Below are positions 52,113-62,800 of a stretch of 64,000 nucleotides of DNA, piece by piece. The stretch comes from Populus alba (lineage: Eukaryota > Streptophyta > Magnoliopsida > Malpighiales > Salicaceae). The notes under the pieces are model-generated. The model worked only from the letters and a program-made list of their open reading frames with translations. It had not been told where the DNA came from and did not search any database. Location of the stretch: NCBI RefSeq assembly GCF_005239225.2, contig NC_133293.1, positions 3,224,001 through 3,288,000 on the forward strand, in the 5' to 3' direction. How positions within the stretch are numbered: position 1 is the stretch's first letter; each line of letters begins with the position of its first letter. The position numbers and the translations under genes are program-made.

Positions 52113-53447
52113 TGTTGGTTTAATACTTGTAATTAATCGAATCGATTAGTTACATGTGGTATTATTATATTCATGTAAATATATATTTATTAATAAAGTC
52201 TTAATTTATCTTTCATATTCATATAATATTAGATTAATGAATATAAAGTAAAGATAAAGTTCATGGGACAAAAATATTTTGCAAAGAAAATTATAAAGTT
52301 GTTATAATTATGAGATTTCTATTGCATCAAAGCATTGTTCCTAAAATATTTTTAATTAATGCTCTCTTAAATACTGGAAATTCATTAGAGTCATAAGGAT
52401 TAATACATCTATTCTCAAATAGAATTAAATGAGAAATCCTTGGCAAATGTGGAATGAGATTTGAAAAGAGTTTTAAATCTTAATCAAACGATCAATGACT
52501 ATTATATGGAGAACAAAAAATGATTTAACATGAAAAATATATTTCATGCTTTAATGATAAATTAGAACATTATTAATGAAATGATATTAAGTACTTTGAA
52601 AACCGGTCATTAAAATGTTAAGTTGAACCACTAATGACTTTTCTAATATTTAGGGGATCATGACACATTGTTGGACGATGCACCTAATATTCAAATATAA
52701 ATTAATTAATTAATGAATTAATAATAAATTAAATTATTTAATTTATTATTAATTCATTAATTGATTAATTTATATTTAATTCTATTTAATTAGAATTATA
52801 TTTTATATTTGGACTAATATATTAGGAACCTAATGAGTCACACACATTAACCATTAGTCAAAAATTAAACTGAGATGATTTAATTAAATATGATTTGATT
52901 AAAATATATTTTAGAAATGAAGAAGTATAATATAATTAATACATAGATTATATTTCTAGACTTAGAAAAATCAAGTAAGGACTTGATTGATTAAATTTTT
53001 AAAATTATCATTAAATAATAAATAGATATTATTTAAAGGGCAAATAGATATTTTGTTTTTTATAAGGTTTTTAGGATTCCCCATAAATATAATGCTAAGC
53101 CTATTATATTGTAAGTGAAAAAAAAATTTGTTTGTTTGACAAAAAAGCTATAGAAACACAAAATTAAAGTTAGCACTTTAGCCATAGCAATCTCTTTCTT
53201 CTAAATAGAGATTTAGAAGATTTCTCACAGGTGGTTCGTGTGGATTATTATTGAAAACTAGACAATTAGATGACTTATGGTTTATGATAACCTAACATTT
53301 AAAGAAATATTCAAAGTCGAAGAATATCAAATCTTCAAGTAATAAAATTCTAAATAACTTTAGATTTATCTAACAGGATCCTAAGAACTCCAAAATAATT
53401 TTATTTCATAGTTTCCACTGTGTATATGATATTTGAAAAACTCAGCA
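52113..53447 (+). repeat. E2 LTR (1335 bp) with adjacent primer site
   Basis: TGTTGGTTTAATAC...AAAACTCAGCA, homologous to E1. The left flank acaag (52108-52112) would be the target duplication if a partner end exists. At 52690-52770 there is an AT-rich near-palindrome (ttaattaatgaattaataata..). A single-base spacer separates it from a primer-binding site, so this is a 5' LTR. Confidence 0.7.
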
Positions 53448-53448
53448 G

Positions 53449-53461
53449 TGGTATCAGAGTT
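53449..53461 (+). promoter_or_regulatory. Primer-binding site after the E2 LTR (tRNA-iMet)
   Basis: TGGTATCAGAGTT, matching the initiator-tRNA-Met type site for 11 bases. Confidence 0.8.
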
Positions 53462-53659
53462 ATCCTTAAGTTAGGGTTTTTTTATTACATGTTTTAATTG
53501 CTATTGGTGTTAATTTCAAAATAATTTTATGTACAAAAATTATTTTTTTAAAATGTAATTTTTTCTTTCTATGATTTTCCATGGCAGCTGGCGAGTGGCA
53601 GCTGCTCGCCATGGGTGCTCTAACAGCCACAATGTTGCTGGCAGCGCGAGGTTGTAAAT
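53462..53659 (+). other. E2 internal sequence before the hAT insertion
   Basis: Non-coding leader, then a GCAGC-rich stretch (cagctgctcgccatgg at 53597) that resumes after the hAT at 56039-56240. No gag or pol of E2 is recognisable. Confidence 0.5.
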
Positions 53660-54454
53660 ATAGCAGCTAGGGGTGTTCAAAATAACCGATTAACCGAGAA
53701 AACCGACAAAACCGAAGAAAAATTAACTGAAAAAACCGAACCGAAAGTAAAAACCGATTAAACCGATTTAAAAAATCATAAATGTTAACAGGTCCGGTTC
53801 GGTTTCGGTTTTGACCTAGAAACCGAGCCAAACCGAACCGGACCCATTAAACCATTAAAAAAAAAAGTACTATAAATAGTTAAGTTAACCTGGCCTCCCT
53901 CTCTAACCCTAACATATTCTCATCTCATTTCTCTTACAATCAGCCGTCTTCATCTTTCTTCTCATTTTCAACAAAAACCCAATCTTCCTCAATAATTAAT
54001 TCATAATCTTCCTTTCCCAGAAACCTTATTCATTCTCCATTGAAGCAACGACAGTAAGGTAAATGACTAAATTTCATCTTCTTTGATTCTTTGTTTAATT
54101 TCCAAGTTTATTCCATCTTCATCTTCATATTTTTATTTTCCAGAAATCGTCTCCATCTTCATCTTTCCAAGAAATCATCTCCATCTTTCAGGCGTCTTCA
54201 TTTAAGCAACAACAGTAAGGTAAATTTCATCTTCATCTTTGATTCTTTATTTAGTGGGTTTAATATTCACCGTAGATCTGTTATCTGTAAATCTTTCCAA
54301 GGAACATAACTTTCGGCCACAAAATTGAGAAAAGAAGTTAGGTCGGGCCCTCCATCCATGTCCTTCCTCTCCCTTTTCCTCCCATGCTCCTTAAGCCACC
54401 CGTTAATTAACGTATAAAACTAATTAGATGATCAAAAAGACATTCACATATGTT

Positions 54455-54535
54455 ACTGTGCACACAGTAACCCCGTTATTGTGCACACAGTAACCAGTCC
54501 ATTTACTGTGTCAACAGTAACCAACATGCATATAT
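54455..54535. repeat. Short local repeats within the hAT element
   Basis: tgtgcacacagtaacc occurs at 54458 and 54482, with a variant actgtgtcaacagtaacc at 54505. Function unknown. Confidence 0.6.
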
Positions 54536-54954
54536 TAGATATATAATATATATGTCTGTCGGGTGATGAGCAAAAACATGTTATTTCTTGAAAGATTTCG
54601 AGGTGTGACTCATGAACAATTGCGTGGCAATGGCATGGATAAGACAAGCTTTATGCAAATCCTTGGTGAAGAAATAAGAATATCCTAGGAACCTGTGCTA
54701 TGATCACAACCGTTGATATATTCCCACGTCATTCCAAACATTTGCATAATTCTCTTACAGATCAAAACTCGGCCATTAAAGCAAACGTGCACCGACAGAT
54801 GATATTGGACGACTGTTGCAATATTTAAACTATATGCTAAAGGCAGATGATGATGCAGAGATGACTAGTTTCTTCATTTCTTCGGTTCTTCTGTTTTGTT
54901 TCATGCTTTTCATTTTGTTGACTATTGCATTTTCTTTTCCAGATGTAAATATAC

Positions 54955-55235
54955 ATTTTATTTGCTGGGTCTTCTACTGGAATGTATGACAGAATTGTGC
55001 AAGCATTGGTTTGTTGTCAAAATTGGTTGAGTTTAGCATCAATTCCAATCAACATCGGAAACTACATTGATTATATTGAACATTCTGAGATAATTGAGTC
55101 AGGTAATTTTTTTTTACAAATTTAAATGTAGTTATTTTATAATATCATTTATTTACATATATTTAATCTAACATTTTAATTTTTGTTTTTGTAGAATTTA
55201 GTGAAATTTTAAAAATCTCAACTGATTATTTGTAA
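54955..55235 (+). pseudogene. hAT transposase C-terminal remnant with one intron
   Basis: Plus strand 'GSSTGMYDRIVQALVCCQNW', 'SIPINIGNYIDYIEHSEIIE' then S, with a GT donor at 55103, an AG acceptor at 55194 and exon 2 'EFSEILKISTDYL' before TAA (55233-55235). Removing the intron (55103-55194) restores the frame exactly. The 'RIVQALVCCQNWL' stretch is like the terminal dimerisation (hATC) part of plant hAT transposases. The upstream domain is lost or unrecognisable; 53880-54300 holds 5'-UTR-like CT-rich sequence with a duplicated agcaac.acagtaaggtaaa block. Confidence 0.6.
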
Positions 55236-56046
55236 GTTATATTGATGATATTGGTGCAATCTTGGAATATAATTGTTTTGGGTAATTAATTTACTTTGCC
55301 TTATTAATTCCTTTTAAAATTTTACATTCCTAATTTTTTTAATTGTCAAACTATAATATGTTGCTAATTTGCTAGTGTTTTTTTATAGCATTATCCTTGC
55401 TGGATCTTTTGGCTTTTGCTGTTGCTGGAAGTTTTGGATGCTGCTGTAGTGCTGGTGTTGGATTTTTTCTTCAACTTATACCGAATGTTTATGATAATTT
55501 ATTACTAGTTGCTATTTGCTAATGTAAATTTTTTTTAGTGTGAACACCTCTTTTAATTTGAGGTGTCCAAATTTGATCATGCATCTTGCATATTGCATTG
55601 ATTTGAATTTTCATAACATATTTCTTTGTATATTAAAAATAGTAAGATAAAACATATCAGATTTATTGTTACTATAAGCAATTAAGCATTTAAAAAAAAA
55701 TTCAATATTTTAATTTCATTAGAAAGCTTATAACAAAATTAATCAAATTATAACATTTTAAAGAGTTTTGATTAAAAAGCCTATAAATTTAGCCCAACAA
55801 GAAAATTTAACAGCCCAATTTAATTTAAGCCCATTAAAAAAAGTCAAAAAAGCCCATTAATTTAATGATTAGGTTTCCCGGTTTTTTTAGCTGCAAAACC
55901 GGATTCAACCGAACCGAACCAGTTCGGTTTGAACTGGAATTCGGTTCGGTTCGGTTTGAAATTTAAAAAATATAAGGTACTTGGTTCGGTTGGTTTTTAT
56001 GGTTGAAACCGAACCGAACCGAACCGTGAACACCCCTAATAGCAGC

Positions 56047-58424
56047 AGCGTGAGGTTGTAAATATAGCAGCAGCTCGCCATGGTTGCTCCAGCAACCATT
56101 ACGCTGCAGATACAGCAGCAGCTCGCTAGGGCTACTACTCGCGCTACACCAGGAGTAGCGGCAACATTAGCGGTAGCAATGCTGCCATCGTTGGATGCTG
56201 CCGTTAGCGTGGGCATCCCACGCTGGCAGCAACAGCTGCTGTGAAAGAGAGAACGAGAATAGGAGGAATTTACGAATCTACCCTGATGCCTTTTTAGGGT
56301 TTTCATGTATAATTACTATTATACCCCTTCCACTTATAGTTAATTACAAAAAGGTTTTTGGAGTGGAATTTATGAATTTACCCCTTACAATTTATTACTT
56401 ATTACTTTTGGTTTTTGGGATAGAATTATAATTCTACCCCTCCTTATATAAAAATTTGATTTTATATATTAAAATTGAAATCCTAAATTAAATTAATTAT
56501 AGAATTAATTTTGCTAATTAGATTAGGATAGAACTAAAATATTTAATTTAGTTTTCTTGAATTTTATGATATCCTAATGGGATTAGGATTTATTTAATTA
56601 AATAGTTTAATTAAATAATATTTAGAAAAATGTTTTTTTCTAAATAATGAGAGTTTTTTAAGCCAAAAAATGTTATTTAATTAATCCTAAATAGTTGAGG
56701 ATATTAATAATAATTTTATTGTGATTAATTTTCTTATTAAATTTTGAAAAAAAAAATTAAAAGAAAATTTTATTAAAATAAAATTTATTATGTTTGGGAA
56801 ATTTTCAAATTGGATTTGATTTAATATTTCTAAATCTTATAAATATTATTTTAAAAAATAGCACATATAGCCAATAATTAGAATTGAAGCATGCAATAAT
56901 TTTATTATGCATATTAATATGTTGTTATACATGATGGATGGTTATAGGCATTAAAGATCAATGTGATTGTGTTTTTTATTTAATGGTTGAACAATTGTAA
57001 TTTTATTAAATAAGGCCTGGGTATCCTGCCTTTTCTCAATTTTTTCTTCTAAGTTATAATTCTTTTCTCATCTAATTCCCCTTCCCTTTGAATGTAAATC
57101 AAGATTTCTTAATTAATTATGTAAATGTTATATAATTTAAAAATTTTAGAATTTAGGTAGGAATTATTATGTAATTCAAGACTAAGAAAGAAATGGCAAT
57201 GAAGGCTATAACCAAAGTGATTGCAATAGACTTATGTTCATATTCGTCCAATCAGCATGAAATGGTAGGGGTGTATGTTTATATATAAATTATTATGTAT
57301 GAAATGTCTATATATTATGTCATGTCATGTATGAGACCTAGTTAATTGATACTAAATCCCTCATTGATATATTAAATACATGTTAAGAAAATGAATAGTT
57401 GCCTTTCAATTCTATATACATAAAACGAGTTCTATTCATGGATAATTTGTTGAGTCACTCAAGGTTACCATTAATCAAATATGTTTAATGCTATAAAATT
57501 GAATCCTACTTAACTAACTTGTATGATTTAAATGAGTTACTTGTGATCATTTAAAGTTAGAAGCATGGATTATGCGAAACATATAAGATATGTCTAAATA
57601 AAAAATTGCCACCTAACTGATCTAGGAGTCATATAGAGATATAATTGATAAATTATGTTATCTACTTAATTTAATATATTTTAATTTATTGAGTCACTCA
57701 AGGTTGGATAAATTAAATGGGATCCTAGATCACTAGAAAAATCTATGTGAGATTTTCTAAATTAACAGGGAGGGCTATTAATTTGTAAGAAAATAGTAGG
57801 AGATCAAATTAGAATTAAAAACCTTATCTAAATTTAAAATTTAAATATATATGCATGAAACTAATACTCTCTATCTTTATATAAATAGGTTTATAGATCA
57901 AAATGAGTAGTAATATATCCCTATGAAGCATACATAATGTTAACAAAATGATTGGACCAAAATTCTTGGAGTGACACTAAAAATATGAAAAGATATGGGG
58001 TATGTTTACTACTTGATCTCTAAAAAGGATCTCTCATTGTCCTAGTAATCATGCTCGTGAAAGCAATATAAGAGCTCAGTAGGTAATGAGATAACACGTA
58101 TATCAATCACTATCAATTGAAGCACTCAATAAAGAGTTGTATGGTTTTATTAACTTAAATCCTGACTGAAAGTCGTAGGGTAAGTTGTTACTCCTCCACC
58201 TAACCTGAAGTTTTCATATACTCATCCTAGAGTGATATATTAAAAATAAACTAATGGTGCATGAAAACATATACTCATGAGTATGATAAAATATGCTAAA
58301 GCATAAATAAAATAAAATAAAATAAAATAAGCCAAATGAAAAAAATTTAAACACATCAAAACAGATAAAATCACATTAAATACATGAAGCTTAGTCTAAT
58401 ACTGTAAGAAATAATGTCATCTCC
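56047..58424. other. Long AT-rich region without genes
   Basis: 56047-56240 is the GCAGC-rich continuation of E2. From 56250 on there are taccccttacaattt-type repeats (56300-56450) and gagtcactcaaggtt at 57452 and 57693, but no ORF of weight and no alignable LTR. (AAATA)n at 58306-58330. It may be internal sequence of the E2 element or decayed LTRs. Confidence 0.4.
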
Positions 58425-58442
58425 AGTGGAGTCGCTCTTTTG
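58425..58442 (-). promoter_or_regulatory. Primer-binding site of an Ogre/TAT-type element (tRNA-Arg type)
   Basis: Plus strand atctccagtggagtcgctc reads GAGCGACTCCACTGGAGAT on the element strand, close to the TGGCGACTC.(G/A)CTGGGG primer site of Ogre/TAT elements. It lies next to LTR-like sequence beginning at about 58446. Confidence 0.55.
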
Positions 58443-58445
58443 TCG

Positions 58446-59450
58446 CATGTGGACACGCGACATCAAGGGGTCAATGGAAGTCACTACCTAATTATTTGGT
58501 TCAAGATTGCTAGGAAACCTGAGTATATTGGTTTTATGATAGATTCAAGGGTAAGGGACTAGTTGTAACTAAGAAAGGTATTAGCACCTCTAATGCACCC
58601 TACCTGAAGTAAATTGCATTGTGGTAGGAATGTGGTTTAGAGTGTTTTAATGGGTTTTTAGCCGGTAGTTTGTCTATGATTTAGGATGGGGATTTATTCG
58701 TCTGAATAAATCTGGTGTTAAGAATTTATTATGGGCACATATATGTGAATACATTCTTATGAAAAGTGATTTTTTATTATTCGTATACTGCAGTAAAAAA
58801 AACACTTCTAATTAAAATTGGTGAATATTTAGAGTAACTTTGAGAATTTCTAATCAACTCTTGATATTGAAATATTAGTCTTACTTGTAGGTCCAATATT
58901 TATACCAAAATATTGACCATTAATTCTCATGAATTAAAATTTATGAGTTATTGAAACATTTGTCTAATTCTCATGGATTCAGTAACTGGTTATTAAATTC
59001 AAAATGCATACTATAAAAATAAAACTTACCATGTATTTTTTAAAAAAACAAGATATGAATTTTTACTTTTTTTAGAAATTGCGGTGTATGCAATTTAAAA
59101 CATTTAATTAATTAAAATTTTTTTGTCATTCATTTAACACAAAGTAAAAAAAAAAAAAAAAAACAATAAAAAGAAAATAAACACACAAACATTTTCTTTT
59201 TTTTACTATATTTTACTCACACACACCCATAATTATCAATTTACAAATCATTAAAATTCAAAATAATCCAAACAACACATTAAATATTTACAAAAATTTC
59301 CAAATCAATGTGGAGAAATTTATGGGAATTAAGGAATAATGTTAGGAAGCTTTTGAGTTGCAGGAATAATAGCAACGCTTGGGTTTCATGCACCATCGCC
59401 GCTAGCGCGCATGGTCGCACGTATCATTACTAGTGACAAGAAATCCGGTG
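58446..59450 (-). repeat. Ogre/TAT-type LTR (5' LTR remnant)
   Basis: Tgtcgcatgtggacacg, aatggaagtcactaccta, aagaaaggtattagcacc and ccctacctgaag correspond to blocks at 46618-46820, and 59030-59150 to 47650-47760. The upper end is not clear; 59340-59450 is GC-richer. Confidence 0.5.
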
Positions 59451-59503
59451 GAACAAGAGTGAGCTTTTCCCTTCTTTCTTCCTGCGCTGGAGGTGAGAGC
59501 TAC

Positions 59504-59818
59504 TGTGTGATAGGTCCCTGTCACAGCAAGTAATTAAAGACAAGAAACAAACACAAATGTATTCTGCTTAGGGCGAGAATAAGCCACAATTGATATTATT
59601 GAATATTGAATGCCTCCTCTCTGTCTCATAGCAGAGTTTAAATACAGGAATTGAAATAACAACTTTCCTAAAATACTGGCACGACTACATAAAATCAGGA
59701 TGACTCCTGCTACATAGCTGGCATTTATTTGCTGAATAAAACTTGACTCCTTCCTCCCGTGCACTAAGGCACTGCAGTGATAAGACCCCCTTGACTCGTT
59801 CCTCCCTTGACTGGCTCT
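59504..59818 (-). repeat. 3' LTR / 3' UTR of the chromovirus, boundaries unresolved
   Basis: Between TGTGATAGG (59512; the LTR would end CCTATCACA in element orientation) and the pol stop (59819). A purine tract GTCAAGGGGG (plus ccccc at 59785-59790) favours an LTR start near 59775, i.e. an LTR of about 270 bp, the short length seen in Reina-type chromoviruses. The 5' LTR is outside the window, so ends cannot be confirmed. Confidence 0.5.
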
Positions 59819-62800
59819 TCACAGCTCAATAAACCTGCGATTCTTCTTAGGAATTCTGCATGATCTTCTCGGTTCCAGCTGTTGCTCATTCCGTTGTTGT
59901 AGCTCATCACTTGACTCCTTCAATTGCTGCTGCTGCTTATCAATACCTTTCTCTTTTAAGGGAACCTTGTCCTCAAGGTTTAGATTCTGAAATCGTTCCC
60001 GTAACGCTACAGCATCTTCCCACGTGGCATCATCATTCTGCAGATGTTTCCATTTGACGAGAATTTCTTCGACAAACCGAGACCCTTTCTTGATCCAACG
60101 AGTGTCTAGGACAGCTTCAGGTTCAATCAGCATCTCTCCCGCAGCAGACATAGGTGGCAATTCTATTGATTCAACCACCTCATCTCCAATTTTCTTTTTG
60201 AGCAAGGACACATGAAAGACTGGATGAATTCGAGCCTGTGTAGGCAATGTTAGCTTATACGCTACCGCGCCAATTTTTTCTTCAATCTGATAAGGACCAT
60301 AATAGCGGCTAGCCAATTTTTTGCATACACGCCTGACCACGGATTGTTGACGGTAAGGGTGAAGTTTAAGAAAAACCCAATCTCCCACCTGAAATTCAAT
60401 ATCACGTCGCTTAGAATTAGCGAGTTGTTGCATGCGATTACTAGCCGCATGCAGGTTTGCTTTGAGCAGCCTCAACAATTCGTCCCTAGAGGCGAGTTGC
60501 TGATCCACTTCATTCACCGGAGACATGCCAATGTGGTAATGGGGAATTGTAGGTGGTAAACGTCCATAGAGGGCCTGAAATGGTGTCATTCCTGTAGAAG
60601 CATGATAAGTTGTATTATACCAGAATTCGGCCCAAGGTAGGAGGGAATTCCATTTTGCTGGCTGTTGGTGAACAAAACACCGAAGATATTGTTCGACGCA
60701 TCGATTGACCACCTCCGATTGCCCATCCGTTTGTGGATGATATGCGGAACTCATCTTCAACTTGGTACCTGACAATTTAAAGAACTCACGCCAAAAATGA
60801 CTGATAAAGATAGGATCTCTGTCACTAATAATGGACCGCGGCATACCATGTAGCTTCACTACCCCGTCAACGAATTTCTCGGCCACAATTTTGGCTGTAT
60901 AAGGATGAGCCAATGCCAAGAAATGTGCTGACTTACTTAGGCGATCAACCACAACAAAAATTGTGTTCTTGCCACCCGATGTTGGGAGACCTTCAATAAA
61001 ATCCATCGTAATATCATCCCAAACCTGACAGGGAACAGGTAATGGTTGTAATAAACCCGCCGGTGACAATGTGTCTGATTTTACCCGTTGACATACGTCA
61101 CAGGATGCGACATATTCCTTCACTATGCGAGCCATTGATGGCCAATAGAACTGTTGTGCCAACCGTTTGTAAGTGCGCAATACACCCGAATGCCCTCCAA
61201 TAGGTGAATCATGGAATTCACATAATAGTTGCTGAATGATGTCCGAGTTGGGGGCAACTACTACTCGGTTTTTATAGTGGAGCAACCCATTCCGCCGTGT
61301 ATACAGGCTGCCCGGATTTTCATCAGCGATCTTGCCAATTTTCTTCATGTAAGGAAGAGAAACAGCTTCGGCCTTAAGCTGATCCCATACGGTACTTTGT
61401 GGAACAGATAAGTGCGAAAGGTAAGGGCTTCCCGTCATTCGTGATAATGCATCCGCAGCTGAATTCTCCTTTCCTGGCTTATACACAATTTCATAATCAT
61501 AGCCGAGTAATTTCGATACCCATTTCTGCTGTTCCGGGGTAGTAATACGCTGCTCCAAGAGGTACTTCAAGCTGCGTTGATCGGTCTGGATCACAAACTT
61601 ACGGCCTAACAAGTATGGTCTCCACAGCTGGACAGCCACCACAATAGCCAGCATCTCCCTCGCATAAGTTGACCATGCACGCTTGGATAGCCCCAAAGCG
61701 CGACTCATGAAAGCTATTGGCCGCCCTTGTTGGGTCAGAACAGCGCCGATGCCATCACCGGAAGCATCAGACTCAATCACGAAAACTTCAGCAAAATTAG
61801 GCATGGCAAGTGTTGGGGTGGAAGTCATTGCGGTCTTTAATGCCTCAAAAGCTGCCTCGGCTTCATCATTCCAGCCAAATTGACCTTTGCGTAACAAGGA
61901 TGTCAATGGTCGAGCAAGAATTCCATAATTGCGGACAAATTTCCTGTAATAACCTGTAAGACCTAAAAATCCACGAAGCTCAGATATATTAGTAGGTCTT
62001 GACCAGGATAGCATAGCCTGGATTTTTGCTTGATCAACCTTAACCCCCATTGGAGTAATAATATGCCCCAAGTACTCCAGTTCTTGTTGACCAAAAGCAC
62101 ATTTCTTCAATTTCGCAAAGAATTGGTACTGCCTTAGAATTTCAAAAGCCTTGCGAACATGTTCAAGATGCATGGTCCAATTGGGACTATAGATCAATAT
62201 GTCGTCAAAAAAGACTAATACAAATTTTCGAAGATAGGGTCGAAATATGGCATTCATAAGGGCTTGAAAAGTAGAGGGTGCGTTACACAAACCAAATGGC
62301 ATGACTAAGTATTCGTAATGACCATTATGAGTGCGAAAAGCAGTTTTATGAATATCATTTGGTGCTACCCTAACCTGATGGTAACCAGCTGTCAAATCTA
62401 GTTTGGTAAAATAAACAGCCCCATGCAATTCGTCTAACATGTCATCTACTGTAGGAATTGGAAATCGGTCTTTAACAGTTACTGAGTTAAGTGCTCTATA
62501 ATCTGTGCAAAAACGCCATGTGCCATCTTTCTTTTTGACTAACAAAACAGGTGATGAAAAAGGGCTAGTGCTTGATCTTATAAAACCCAATTGTAACATG
62601 TCTTGAACCTGTTTTTCAATTTCAGCTTTTTGAAAATAGGCATACCTGTAGGGTCTGACATTGACCGGTTCTGTCCCTTCTTTGACAGTGATGGTGTGGT
62701 CGATCTCCCGGACCGGTGGCAATTGAGCTGGAGTTTGAAAAATATCTCCAAATTCCTCCAACATCTGCTGCATTTCAGACTCAACTTTGCTAACAGGCAT

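Larger units (their letters stand above)
53668..56038 (+). mobile_element. hAT DNA transposon, internally deleted (2371 bp)
   Basis: Terminal inverted repeats TAGGGGTGTTCA / TGAACACCCCTA and the 8-bp TSD atagcagc (53660-53667, 56039-56046), the hAT size. Subterminal regions (53690-53850, 55880-56020) are packed with aaccgaaccg/cggttcggtt repeats, perfect for transposase binding. It retains a transposase 3' remnant (54955-55235) but no complete gene. Confidence 0.92.
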
